Of a DNA stretch of 64,000 nt, positions 16,476-23,770 are shown piece after piece; the first letter of the stretch is position 1; each line of letters begins with the position of its first letter. The notes under the pieces are model-generated. The model was not told the origin of the DNA. It ran no database searches and saw only the letters and a list, made by a program, of their open reading frames with translations. Location: positions 1 to 64,000 of the forward strand of contig JADGNZ010000029.1 of the NCBI GenBank assembly GCA_017883205.1, given 5' to 3'. Origin of the DNA: Thermoanaerobaculia bacterium. GTDB lineage: Bacteria; Acidobacteriota; Thermoanaerobaculia; Gp7-AA8. Position numbers and translations under genes: made by a program.

Positions 16476-16695
16476 GGCCCTTGCCGTGGCCCTCGATCTT
16501 CTGGACGAGCTATCCCACACTGAGCGGTGGCAAGATCGGCAGACCAGGGAAGAGCAAACTCCTCAACGCGACCTTCAAGCCCTCGTCCGCAAATCTGCTC
16601 GGCAACCTCGTGAGTAGGCATCCACCAATATTCATTGCAGCCGCGCCAACCTCCGAGTAGTGTTCCCGTCGCAAATCGTCAGATTGGAGGCACGC
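16476..16695. other. gap between array 1 and the VPS10-type gene
   Basis: Unique sequence of 220 nt. A frame leaving the array continues on the plus strand to 16617, and one on the minus strand starts with ATG at 16621, but neither unique part is recognised. A GGAGG site just before 16696 belongs to the next gene. Confidence 0.4.
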
Positions 16696-19600
16696 TTGAA
16701 AACTGTCCTGCTCACGATGTTCGTGTTCGTATCGGTTGCGCTCTTCGCTGCGGAGAAGCCGGCCACATCGAAGACCGCCACAACGAAGGCCGTCAGCCCG
16801 AAGGCTGCACCGGCTGCTGCTGACTACAACGAGGTCTTCAAAGGTATCAAGTTCCGTGAGATCGGGCCTGCGGCGATGGGCGGACGCATCGACGACTTTG
16901 CCGTCGTCGAGAGCAATCCCGACATCATCTACGTGGGTACGGCGTCCGGCGGCGTGTTCAAAACCATCAACGGTGGCACAACGTGGGAGCCGGTCTTCGA
17001 TGATCAGCCGGTGTCGACGATCGGCGATGTCACCGTCGCGCCGTCCGATCCTTCCATCGTCTGGGTCGGCAGCGGCGAGGCGAACAATCGCCAGAGCTCG
17101 TCGTGGGGCAACGGTGTCTACAAGTCAACCGACGCCGGGAAGACGTGGAAGCACGTAGGGCTCGACGCCACGATGCACATCGGCCGCATCGTCATTTCTC
17201 CTTCCGATCCGAACACGGTCTACGTTGCTGCTGGTGGCAACTTGTGGGGTCCGTCGAAGGATCGCGGGGTTTACAAGACGACCGACGGCGGGAAGACGTG
17301 GAACAACGTGCTCTTCGTGAATGAGGACACGGGCGCGAGCGACATCGCCATGAATCCCGATTCGCCCGGCACGCTGATCGCGGCGATGTACCAGCGCCGG
17401 CGCACCGTCTTCGGCTACAACGGCAGCGGACCCGGCTCCGGTTTGTACAAATCGACCGACGGCGGCGCCACGTGGAAGAAGCTGGAGAAAGGGCTGCCGT
17501 GGGATCCGGATGCGAAGAAACCGGCAGCTTCTGCTGACAAGGACAAAGTTGTCGATCCCGAAGCGGTCAAAGAGATTGGCCGGATCGGCGTCAATTTCTA
17601 TCGCCGCAACGCCAATGTCGTTTATGCGCTGATCGAGCATGCGAACGGCGGCGTCTTCCGCAGCGACGATCAGGGCGAGACGTGGACCCGCGCATCGGAG
17701 ACGAACCCGCGCGGCCAGTACTACAGCCAGATCGTGATCGATCCGAACAACGATCAGCGCCTGTGGGTTGCCGGCGCGCAGATGTATTACTCGGAGGATG
17801 GCGGGAAGACGTTCAAGAGCAACCTCGTGCAGAAGATTCACGGCGACTATCACGCCATGTGGATCGATCCGCGCGACTCGGATCACCTGATCGCCGGCTC
17901 GGACGGTGGCATCTACATGAGCCACGATCGCGGCAAAACGTGGGACTACCTAAACAACGTCGCCATCGGGCAGTTTTACGAGATCGGTTTGGACATGCAG
18001 AGGCCGTATCGCATCTGCGGCGGACTGCAGGACAACAACGTCTGGTGCGGACCTTCGGCCACGCTCGACACGCACGGCATCGCCAACTCTGACTGGTTCA
18101 CGGTCGGCGGCGGCGACGGCTTCTACGCGCAGTGGGATCCATCCGATCCGTCGACGGTTTACGGCGAGTCGCAGGACGGCAATCTACTGCGCCGTAATCT
18201 CAGGACGCACGAGTCGCGCTCGATCCGGCCTCCGGCTGCCGAGGGGGAGCGGCTGCGGTTTCAATGGAACTCGCCGCTGGTGGTTTCGGCGTTCGACAAC
18301 AAGACGCTCTACTACGGCGGCAACTATCTCTTCAAATCGACCGACCGCGGCGATTCCTGGACGCGCCTCGGCGGCGATCTCACCAACAATCAAGACCGCG
18401 ACACGCTCCCGATCATGGGACGCGTGCCCGACAAGCTCACGATGTCGCGCCACGACGGCGTGCAGGCGTGGCCGGAGATCACCACGATCAGCGAGTCGCC
18501 GCTAAACCGCGATCTTCTTTACGCCGGCACCGACGATGGCAACCTCCAGGTCACGCGCGACGGCGGTAAGACGTGGAAGAACGTGTCGCCGAAGAAGGGT
18601 ATCTACGTCAGCCGCATCGTCGCATCGCGATTCAATGAAGGCACGGCCTACGCGACGCTCGACGGGCATCGCAGCAACGACTTCGGCGTCTACGTGTTCG
18701 TGACGGCTGATTACGGCGAGACGTGGAAGCCGATCCGCAACGGACTCACCGACGACGCCGGCACCGTTCACGTCATCCGCGAGCACTACCGCAATCCGAA
18801 GCTGCTGTTCCTCGGCACGGAGCGCGGCTTGTACATTTCGAACGATCAGGGCGGGCACTGGACTCGCCTCAAACTCAATCTGCCGACGGTGCCGGTCGAC
18901 GACATCGCCATCCATCCGCGCGAGAACGACCTCGTGCTGGCGACCCACGGCCGCTCGATCTGGATCCTCGACGATCTCGGGCCGATCGAGCAGATGACCG
19001 ACGCAATCCCATCCGAGGATTTGCACGTGTTCAACACCCGAACCGCGACGGAGTGGCGCGTCGCCAACCGCAGCGGCGTGACCGGGCATAAAGCGTTCTT
19101 CGGACCCAATCCGCCGAATGGCGCGATCATCACGTATTTCCTGAAGAGCAAACCGGCCGAAAAAGAGAAAGTGAAGATCACCGTCAGCGACAAGGATGGC
19201 AAGCTCGTTCGCGAGATCGACGGCACCGGCGACGTTGGCGTCAATCGTGTGACGTGGGATCTGCGAATGCGAAATCCGAACGAAGCGCCGCGCCAGGAAG
19301 GGGCAGCCGGCGGAGGTGCCGAGGCCGAGTCCGAACAAGTCGGCGGACAGGGTGGTGAACAGGGCGCAGCCGGAGCGGGTGGTGGCGGGGGTGGCGGTTT
19401 CGGCGGGAATCAGGGAAGCCGCGTCGAGCCGGGCGAGTACACGGTGAAAGTGGCGTCAGGCAAGATCGAGCAGTCGACCAAAGTCGTCGTCGAAGATGAT
19501 CCGCGGATCGAGATGACGGCGGCGGATCGTGCGGCGCGGCGTCAGGCCCTGAACCAGCTATCGCAGATGGCGCAGCGGGGAGCAGCCACGCGGCGATCGA

Positions 19601-20028
19601 TCACCGGTCTGCATACCGCGCTCAAGGACTACAAGAAAACGAAGCTGCCGGAGAACGTGCAGAAGGCGGTCGAGGAGTTTACGAAGAAGGTCGAGGATCT
19701 CTGCCTCAAGGTTGGAACTCCCGCGCAATGCGGTCAGCCTGCGCTTCCGCTCGGATGGGCCGGACCACCCGTTGTCTACACGCCCCCGGCCGTGACGCAG
19801 CGGATCACGCAGTTGCTTGGCGGCATCGAGAACTACTCGGCGGCACCAACTGCGTGGCAGCTCGATCAGATCAAGCTGCTGCAGGGCATGCTCGCCGAGG
19901 TCTCGACGGCGGCGCAGACGCTGTCAAGGACGGATCTCGAGGCGCTCAACAAAATGATGCGCGACGCAAACGTGCCCTACATCGCCGTCCCCGCGGGCGG
20001 CGGTGGCGGTGGCGGACGACGGCAGTAG
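16696..20028 (+). CDS. exported VPS10/BNR-repeat (sortilin-like) protein
   Basis: 1,110 residues. The TTG at 16696 has GGAGG five bases upstream and opens a clean signal peptide (MKTVLLTMFVFVSVALFAA), so it is preferred over the GTG at 16660. Residues ~45-740 carry many Asp-box/BNR-like blades (STDGGATWKK, TTDGGKTWNN, DQGETWTRA, SEDGGKTFKS, SHDRGKTWDY), forming the multi-bladed propeller of the VPS10/sortilin family often named glycosyl hydrolase. A Fn3-like region and a very Gly-rich linker (AGAGGGGGGGFGG) come next, then a helical C-terminal part. No catalytic residues can be assigned; binding of peptides or polymers outside the cell is more likely. Such proteins are abundant in Acidobacteria and Bacteroidetes. 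Confidence 0.85.
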   Translation: MKTVLLTMFVFVSVALFAAEKPATSKTATTKAVSPKAAPAAADYNEVFKGIKFREIGPAAMGGRIDDFAVVESNPDIIYVGTASGGVFKTINGGTTWEPVFDDQPVSTIGDVTVAPSDPSIVWVGSGEANNRQSSSWGNGVYKSTDAGKTWKHVGLDATMHIGRIVISPSDPNTVYVAAGGNLWGPSKDRGVYKTTDGGKTWNNVLFVNEDTGASDIAMNPDSPGTLIAAMYQRRRTVFGYNGSGPGSGLYKSTDGGATWKKLEKGLPWDPDAKKPAASADKDKVVDPEAVKEIGRIGVNFYRRNANVVYALIEHANGGVFRSDDQGETWTRASETNPRGQYYSQIVIDPNNDQRLWVAGAQMYYSEDGGKTFKSNLVQKIHGDYHAMWIDPRDSDHLIAGSDGGIYMSHDRGKTWDYLNNVAIGQFYEIGLDMQRPYRICGGLQDNNVWCGPSATLDTHGIANSDWFTVGGGDGFYAQWDPSDPSTVYGESQDGNLLRRNLRTHESRSIRPPAAEGERLRFQWNSPLVVSAFDNKTLYYGGNYLFKSTDRGDSWTRLGGDLTNNQDRDTLPIMGRVPDKLTMSRHDGVQAWPEITTISESPLNRDLLYAGTDDGNLQVTRDGGKTWKNVSPKKGIYVSRIVASRFNEGTAYATLDGHRSNDFGVYVFVTADYGETWKPIRNGLTDDAGTVHVIREHYRNPKLLFLGTERGLYISNDQGGHWTRLKLNLPTVPVDDIAIHPRENDLVLATHGRSIWILDDLGPIEQMTDAIPSEDLHVFNTRTATEWRVANRSGVTGHKAFFGPNPPNGAIITYFLKSKPAEKEKVKITVSDKDGKLVREIDGTGDVGVNRVTWDLRMRNPNEAPRQEGAAGGGAEAESEQVGGQGGEQGAAGAGGGGGGGFGGNQGSRVEPGEYTVKVASGKIEQSTKVVVEDDPRIEMTAADRAARRQALNQLSQMAQRGAATRRSITGLHTALKDYKKTKLPENVQKAVEEFTKKVEDLCLKVGTPAQCGQPALPLGWAGPPVVYTPPAVTQRITQLLGGIENYSAAPTAWQLDQIKLLQGMLAEVSTAAQTLSRTDLEALNKMMRDANVPYIAVPAGGGGGGGRRQ

Positions 20029-20038
20029 ACGTGGAGCG

Positions 20039-20064
20039 GCGTCCCGCCGGCAACGGCGGGACGC
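20039..20064. terminator. hairpin between convergent genes
   Basis: Perfect 11-bp stem GCGTCCCGCCG / CGGCGGGACGC with a GCAA tetraloop, lying between the stop codons of the VPS10-type gene and the convergent RHH gene. There is no long T-run on either side. Confidence 0.55.
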
Positions 20065-20071
20065 TTTCGCG

Positions 20072-20299
20072 TTAGCGACGATCCATCAGATCGAAGAGCT
20101 TGTTGCGATCGAGCAGATCCACGCCTGGCTGCTCGGCGGCATTCCATCCGCGAAGCACCAGCTTTGGTTTGCTCGATTGAGCGAGAGCATTTCGAAGGAG
20201 ATCGTTTGCAACTTCTTGAACGGTGCGTCCCTCGCGCGCGGCGAGTTCTTTCACTCGTTTCAGAAGGTCGTCGTCAATCGCAAGTGTCGTTCGACTCAT
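20072..20299 (-). CDS. orphan VapB-like ribbon-helix-helix antitoxin
   Basis: A 75-residue protein with an N-terminal ribbon-helix-helix (MSRTTLAIDDDLLKRVKELAAREGR, given here as the first 25 positions, key residues R3, T5, L6, I8) and a C-terminal GVDLLDRNKLFDLMDRR that resembles the toxin-binding tail of VapB antitoxins. A VapC PIN-domain toxin would normally follow on the same strand, but the next gene is the convergent VPS10-type gene, so no partner exists here. A TACACT -10-like hexamer lies 7 nt before the ATG, so the gene probably has its own leaderless promoter. Confidence 0.75.
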   Translation of the reverse strand: MSRTTLAIDDDLLKRVKELAAREGRTVQEVANDLLRNALAQSSKPKLVLRGWNAAEQPGVDLLDRNKLFDLMDRR

Positions 20300-20306
20300 G
20301 CGTCAA

Positions 20307-20312
20307 AGTGTA
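20307..20312 (-). promoter_or_regulatory. -10 element of the RHH antitoxin gene
   Basis: TACACT on the minus strand, 7 nt before the ATG. The identical hexamer and spacing precede the PilZ gene. Confidence 0.5.
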
Positions 20313-20443
20313 TGGATCATGTGTCACGATGGCAAAGTGATCGTTGCAGCTCGAGTACGACATCTGCGCAACAAGCTTCGACTACTGGGCTGAGTTCAGG
20401 GACGCGGGGGGGGGCGTTCGCTGCGTGGCGTCACGCGCGGGTG

Positions 20444-20449
20444 TAAGAT
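20444..20449 (+). promoter_or_regulatory. -10 element of the small membrane protein gene
   Basis: TAAGAT lies 8 nt before the ATG at 20458, with no ribosome site. Confidence 0.45.
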
Positions 20450-20457
20450 CGCCGACC

Positions 20458-20868
20458 ATGGGCATAGTGATAGTCATCGTCCTCGCCGCGTTGATTGCAG
20501 TCTTGATCACCATAAAGCGTGGCAAAGACTCCACCAACCTTGCCCCTCGGGCGGGCGTCTCAACGACGACACAATACGATCCATCGGTCATTCTGGCATT
20601 CGCCAATAGCCTTTATGCGCGGGCCGCGTGGATCATCCTGCTCTACGCTGTTGTTGGACTAACAGTCGGAAGTGCAATCGGTATCGCTATCACAAGCACA
20701 ACACCCGATTCAGGTATCCTTCCAGTAGTAGTTTGTTCTCTGATCATCGGACTGCCTGCCGTTGAGCTCGGCCGACAGAAGGCGTTCGCACTCCGGCTGC
20801 AGGCGCAGATCGCGCTCTGCCAAGTTCAGATTGAAGCAAACACTCGAAACCTGTCGAGTACCCGTTAA
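20458..20868 (+). CDS. small membrane protein, unknown
   Basis: 136 residues with three hydrophobic helices: one at the N-terminus (IVIVIVLAALIAVLI), one near 60-80 (AWIILLYAVVGLTVGSAIGIAI) and one near 90-105 (ILPVVVCSLIIGLPAVEL). A basic, Gln-rich C-terminal tail follows. No family is recognised. The start is fixed by TAAGAT 8 nt upstream; the open frame extends further 5' but lacks support. Codon use is less GC-biased than in the neighbours. Confidence 0.6.
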   Translation: MGIVIVIVLAALIAVLITIKRGKDSTNLAPRAGVSTTTQYDPSVILAFANSLYARAAWIILLYAVVGLTVGSAIGIAITSTTPDSGILPVVVCSLIIGLPAVELGRQKAFALRLQAQIALCQVQIEANTRNLSSTR

Positions 20869-21037
20869 AGAGTTTCTCGCGTCGCCTTCGTCGAATCACG
20901 CCGCCCAACTCGGCGCTGCGCCGGACTTGGAGCCGCCCGTTGCTGCATCCCGAGTGCGGTACCATTTCGCGTGGGGCTCCAAGGTTGTGAGCTTGGAGCC
21001 GTTGTCAGTACTGCGGGTATCCCTTTTCGTCGCGTGA

Positions 21038-21043
21038 TGTAAT
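21038..21043 (+). promoter_or_regulatory. -10 element of the MFS gene
   Basis: TGTAAT ends 9 nt before the ATG at 21053; no ribosome site is seen. Confidence 0.4.
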
Positions 21044-21052
21044 CCCTTCCCG

Positions 21053-22351
21053 ATGCCCGATTTTCGACGAACACTGGAGCGTGCGTTCCGGCGCCGCATT
21101 GTCGTCAACGACACGGCGGACGCAGTCGTAGCGTCGGGCGCGAGCGCGCAGCTCGACGAGGTGCTCGGCGGTGATGCCACGACCGCAGTGGCCGCGGGCA
21201 CGATCGCCATCATGCTCGCCGGCGTGGCCGCGTTCCTCAATCTCTACGCGACGCAGCCGCTGCTGCCGATGTTCGCTCACTTGTTTGCAGCATCGAAGGC
21301 TGCGGTAGGAATGACGGTGAGCGCGGCCACGATCGGTGTGGCGCTCTCGGCACCGTTCTGCGGATTGATCGCGGAGCGCGCAGGCCGCAAGCGGGTCATC
21401 GTCATGGCGACGTTGCTTCTGGCGATCCCGACGCTGCTGGCATCGACGGCGACGTCGCTGACGATGCTGATCGTCTGGCGATTCCTGCAGGGCCTTGTGA
21501 TGCCGGGGATCTTCGGCGTGGCCATCGCCTACATCGCGGAGGAGTGGCCTCCGGGGAACGTGGCGCGGACGATGTCGCTCTACGTCAGCGCCACAGTCCT
21601 GGGCGGGTTCCTCGGGCGCGTCGTCATCGGCTACGCGGCCACGCATCGTATCGTTCCTTCGATTGCGCCGAGCTGGCGCGCCGGCTTCGTCGTTATCGGC
21701 GTGTGCGATCTTCTGTTCGGACTTGCCATCGCGCGCTGGCTGCCGCGTGACCGCAAGCTGGTTGTAGCGACCGCACAGACGGACGGCGGCGTTCTGCGCC
21801 ATCTGCGTAATCCAAAGCTGTTGGCGACGTATGCGGTCGGATTCAACGTGCTCTTCTCGCTCGTAGCCATCTTCACCTACATCACGTTCCATCTCGCCGC
21901 GCCACCGTATTTGCTGACTCCCGCGCAACTCAGCTCGCTCTTCGTTGTCTACCTCGCCGGTCTCATCGTAACGCCACTCGCCGGGATCGGCATCGGACAC
22001 TTCGGTTCGCGGCCCGTGCTCATCGTTGCAGTCCTCGGTTCGATGATCGGCGTGTCGATGACGCTCTTTCACTCGCTGCCGGTGATCATGGCCGGTCTCG
22101 TGCTCTGTTCGTCCGGCGTATTCGTCTGCCAATCGGCGTCGACGAGCTACATCCAGATGGCCTCACTGCCGGGCGGGCGGGCTTCGGCGGCCGGACTCTA
22201 TGTCGCCTGCTACTACACCGGCGGCAGCGTCAGCGGTGTGCTGCCGGGGTACTTCTGGCGTTTCGGCGGATGGACCGCGTGCGTCGTGCTCGTGCTCGTC
22301 GTGCAGCTCATGACGATCGGCGTTGCCGCGATCGGATGGCGGGAGTCGTGA
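21053..22351 (+). CDS. MFS transporter, YnfM/DHA1-type
   Basis: 432 residues, about 12 membrane helices after a ~45-residue hydrophilic N-terminus. The major facilitator loop 2-3 motif is visible as GLIAERAGRKRVIV. FLNLYATQPLLPMFA at the start of the first helix is typical of YnfM-like drug/sugar efflux proteins. The substrate is unknown. The last 4 nt overlap the GTG of the phosphopantetheinyl transferase gene, so the two are coupled, although no functional link is obvious. Confidence 0.88.
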   Translation: MPDFRRTLERAFRRRIVVNDTADAVVASGASAQLDEVLGGDATTAVAAGTIAIMLAGVAAFLNLYATQPLLPMFAHLFAASKAAVGMTVSAATIGVALSAPFCGLIAERAGRKRVIVMATLLLAIPTLLASTATSLTMLIVWRFLQGLVMPGIFGVAIAYIAEEWPPGNVARTMSLYVSATVLGGFLGRVVIGYAATHRIVPSIAPSWRAGFVVIGVCDLLFGLAIARWLPRDRKLVVATAQTDGGVLRHLRNPKLLATYAVGFNVLFSLVAIFTYITFHLAAPPYLLTPAQLSSLFVVYLAGLIVTPLAGIGIGHFGSRPVLIVAVLGSMIGVSMTLFHSLPVIMAGLVLCSSGVFVCQSASTSYIQMASLPGGRASAAGLYVACYYTGGSVSGVLPGYFWRFGGWTACVVLVLVVQLMTIGVAAIGWRES

Positions 22352-23010
22352 TCGATGTCTACTTCATCGATGTGAACGTTTCGCGTGAGGTCATCGGCGC
22401 GCTCGCGGAATTGCTCACGGACATCGAACGGGCGCGTGCGGACCGTTACCGCTTCGACGACGACCGCCGCCGCTCGATCGTTGCCCGGGCGGCAACTCGT
22501 CGGATTCTTTCGCGATTCACCGGCACAGCTGCGCGCGAGCTGCCAATCGTCGAAGGGGAGTATGGCAAGCCAGAGCTGGCTGGTGGCGAGATCGAGTTCA
22601 ACGCCAGCCACTCCGGCGATCTCGTCGCGCTGGCGTTCGCGCCCCAGACGCCGGTCGGAATCGACGTCGAGCGGCGCCGCAAGCTGCATGATGCGCTGGC
22701 ACTGGCGCGGCGTTACTTCTCGGAGGCGGAGCTCGCATTCGTTGAAGGCGCGGAGGACACCGGCGCCGCCTTCTTCATCGTCTGGACGGCGAAGGAAGCG
22801 ATCGTCAAAGCGAGCGGCAAAGGAATTGGTGCAAGCGACCTTCGCGGGTTCACAGTTCCGTTCGGTGCCGCGCAGCTACAACTGGTCACTGGCGCGTGGA
22901 GCGTGGCAATGCTCGAACCGCCCATGCCCGGCTATCACGCCGCGCTTGCCGCGCGTACCGGTGTCGAGCCAGTGAATCAGAGCACCGTCGATGCGTCGTC
23001 GCTTCTGTAA
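22348..23010 (+). CDS. 4'-phosphopantetheinyl transferase (Sfp type)
   Basis: Transfers the phosphopantetheine arm of CoA to a serine of carrier proteins. 220 residues. The two signature motifs are present: GIDVERRRK (magnesium-binding GIDVE) and WTAKEAIVKASGKGI (WxxKEA). NASHSGDLVALA precedes them. The GTG at 22348 overlaps the MFS stop (GTGA); an in-frame ATG at 22336 is an alternative giving four more residues. No acyl carrier, polyketide or peptide synthetase gene is nearby, so the partner is elsewhere. Confidence 0.9.
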   Translation: MIDVYFIDVNVSREVIGALAELLTDIERARADRYRFDDDRRRSIVARAATRRILSRFTGTAARELPIVEGEYGKPELAGGEIEFNASHSGDLVALAFAPQTPVGIDVERRRKLHDALALARRYFSEAELAFVEGAEDTGAAFFIVWTAKEAIVKASGKGIGASDLRGFTVPFGAAQLQLVTGAWSVAMLEPPMPGYHAALAARTGVEPVNQSTVDASSLL

Positions 23011-23020
23011 CGGATTGTTT

Positions 23021-23026
23021 TACACT
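23021..23026 (+). promoter_or_regulatory. -10 element of the PilZ gene
   Basis: TACACT ends 7 nt before the GTG at 23034; no ribosome site. Same hexamer and spacing as for the RHH antitoxin. Confidence 0.55.
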
Positions 23027-23033
23027 TGATGCG

Positions 23034-23693
23034 GTGGTTCGACCGGCCGAAGAGCAGAGAAAGTATCAGCGTGTGACACTGGTCCGTCCGCTGGTGGCGC
23101 GGATTGGATCGGCGCGGGTTTACGTAACCGAGGCATCGCTGAGCGGGCTTCGTGTGGCGCATCAGAGCAACATTCCGCCCGAGGGATCGATCTGCGGAAT
23201 CGTCTTCGAGTGGGATGGCACTCCCGTCTCGCTGGAGTGCCGTGTCACGCGCAGCACGCTCTTCAAGGCCGCCCGCAGCGCTCGGGAAACGAGTGTTTAT
23301 CACGCCGGACTGGAGATCGTCCGCGGCGGCGACGCCTCGATGATGACGCTGCGCGATATGATCACCAGCATCGTGGCCCGTGCGCTGGACGAGCAGAAGG
23401 CCAATGCTCACGGCATCCCACCGATCGCCGCGCAGACGTTTCAGACGGGCAAGGGGACGTTGTTCATCCGCTGCGAATTGGTTGACGGAGCCTGGCGGCG
23501 AGGAGAGACGAAGCGCCCGGAACAGCCAAGGAACGGATTCACGATCTCCGCCGAGGAAGATCCGGACCACGTCGCGATGCTGTGTGAGACATTCGCGAAC
23601 GCCGACCTCGAAGGTCAGGCGCTGATCAAACTGATGGCGGAGCTCAGCATCAGCAAAGCCGAGGGGATTCCGACGCGGCGATACTTTCCGTAA
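23034..23693 (+). CDS. PilZ-domain protein (candidate c-di-GMP receptor)
   Basis: 219 residues. The N-terminal PilZ domain shows the RxxxR arm as RKYQR (residues 9-13) and the second motif as EASLSGLRV near 33-41, where Glu stands at the usual Asp/Asn position. The C-terminal half (~120-219) is a separate alpha/beta segment I do not recognise. Binding of cyclic di-GMP is expected from the family but weakened by the Glu. The GTG at 23034 is chosen because TACACT ends 7 nt upstream. Downstream lies a family B palindrome between convergent genes. Confidence 0.8.
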   Translation: MVRPAEEQRKYQRVTLVRPLVARIGSARVYVTEASLSGLRVAHQSNIPPEGSICGIVFEWDGTPVSLECRVTRSTLFKAARSARETSVYHAGLEIVRGGDASMMTLRDMITSIVARALDEQKANAHGIPPIAAQTFQTGKGTLFIRCELVDGAWRRGETKRPEQPRNGFTISAEEDPDHVAMLCETFANADLEGQALIKLMAELSISKAEGIPTRRYFP

Positions 23694-23700
23694 AGGCTTT

Positions 23701-23758
23701 CACGCGGAGAACGCGGAGGGCGCGGAGAGCCACTCCGCATCTCCGCGCCTCCGCGTGA
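23701..23758. repeat. long palindrome, family B copy 1 (CACGCGGAGACGCGGAG type)
   Basis: CACGCGGAGAACGCGGAGG faces CTCCGCGCCTCCGCGTG between the convergent PilZ and M16 protease genes. Other copies: 26621-26675, 31392-31452, and a half copy at 57810-57838. Confidence 0.8.
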
Positions 23759-23770
23759 CGAGGTTTTGAA

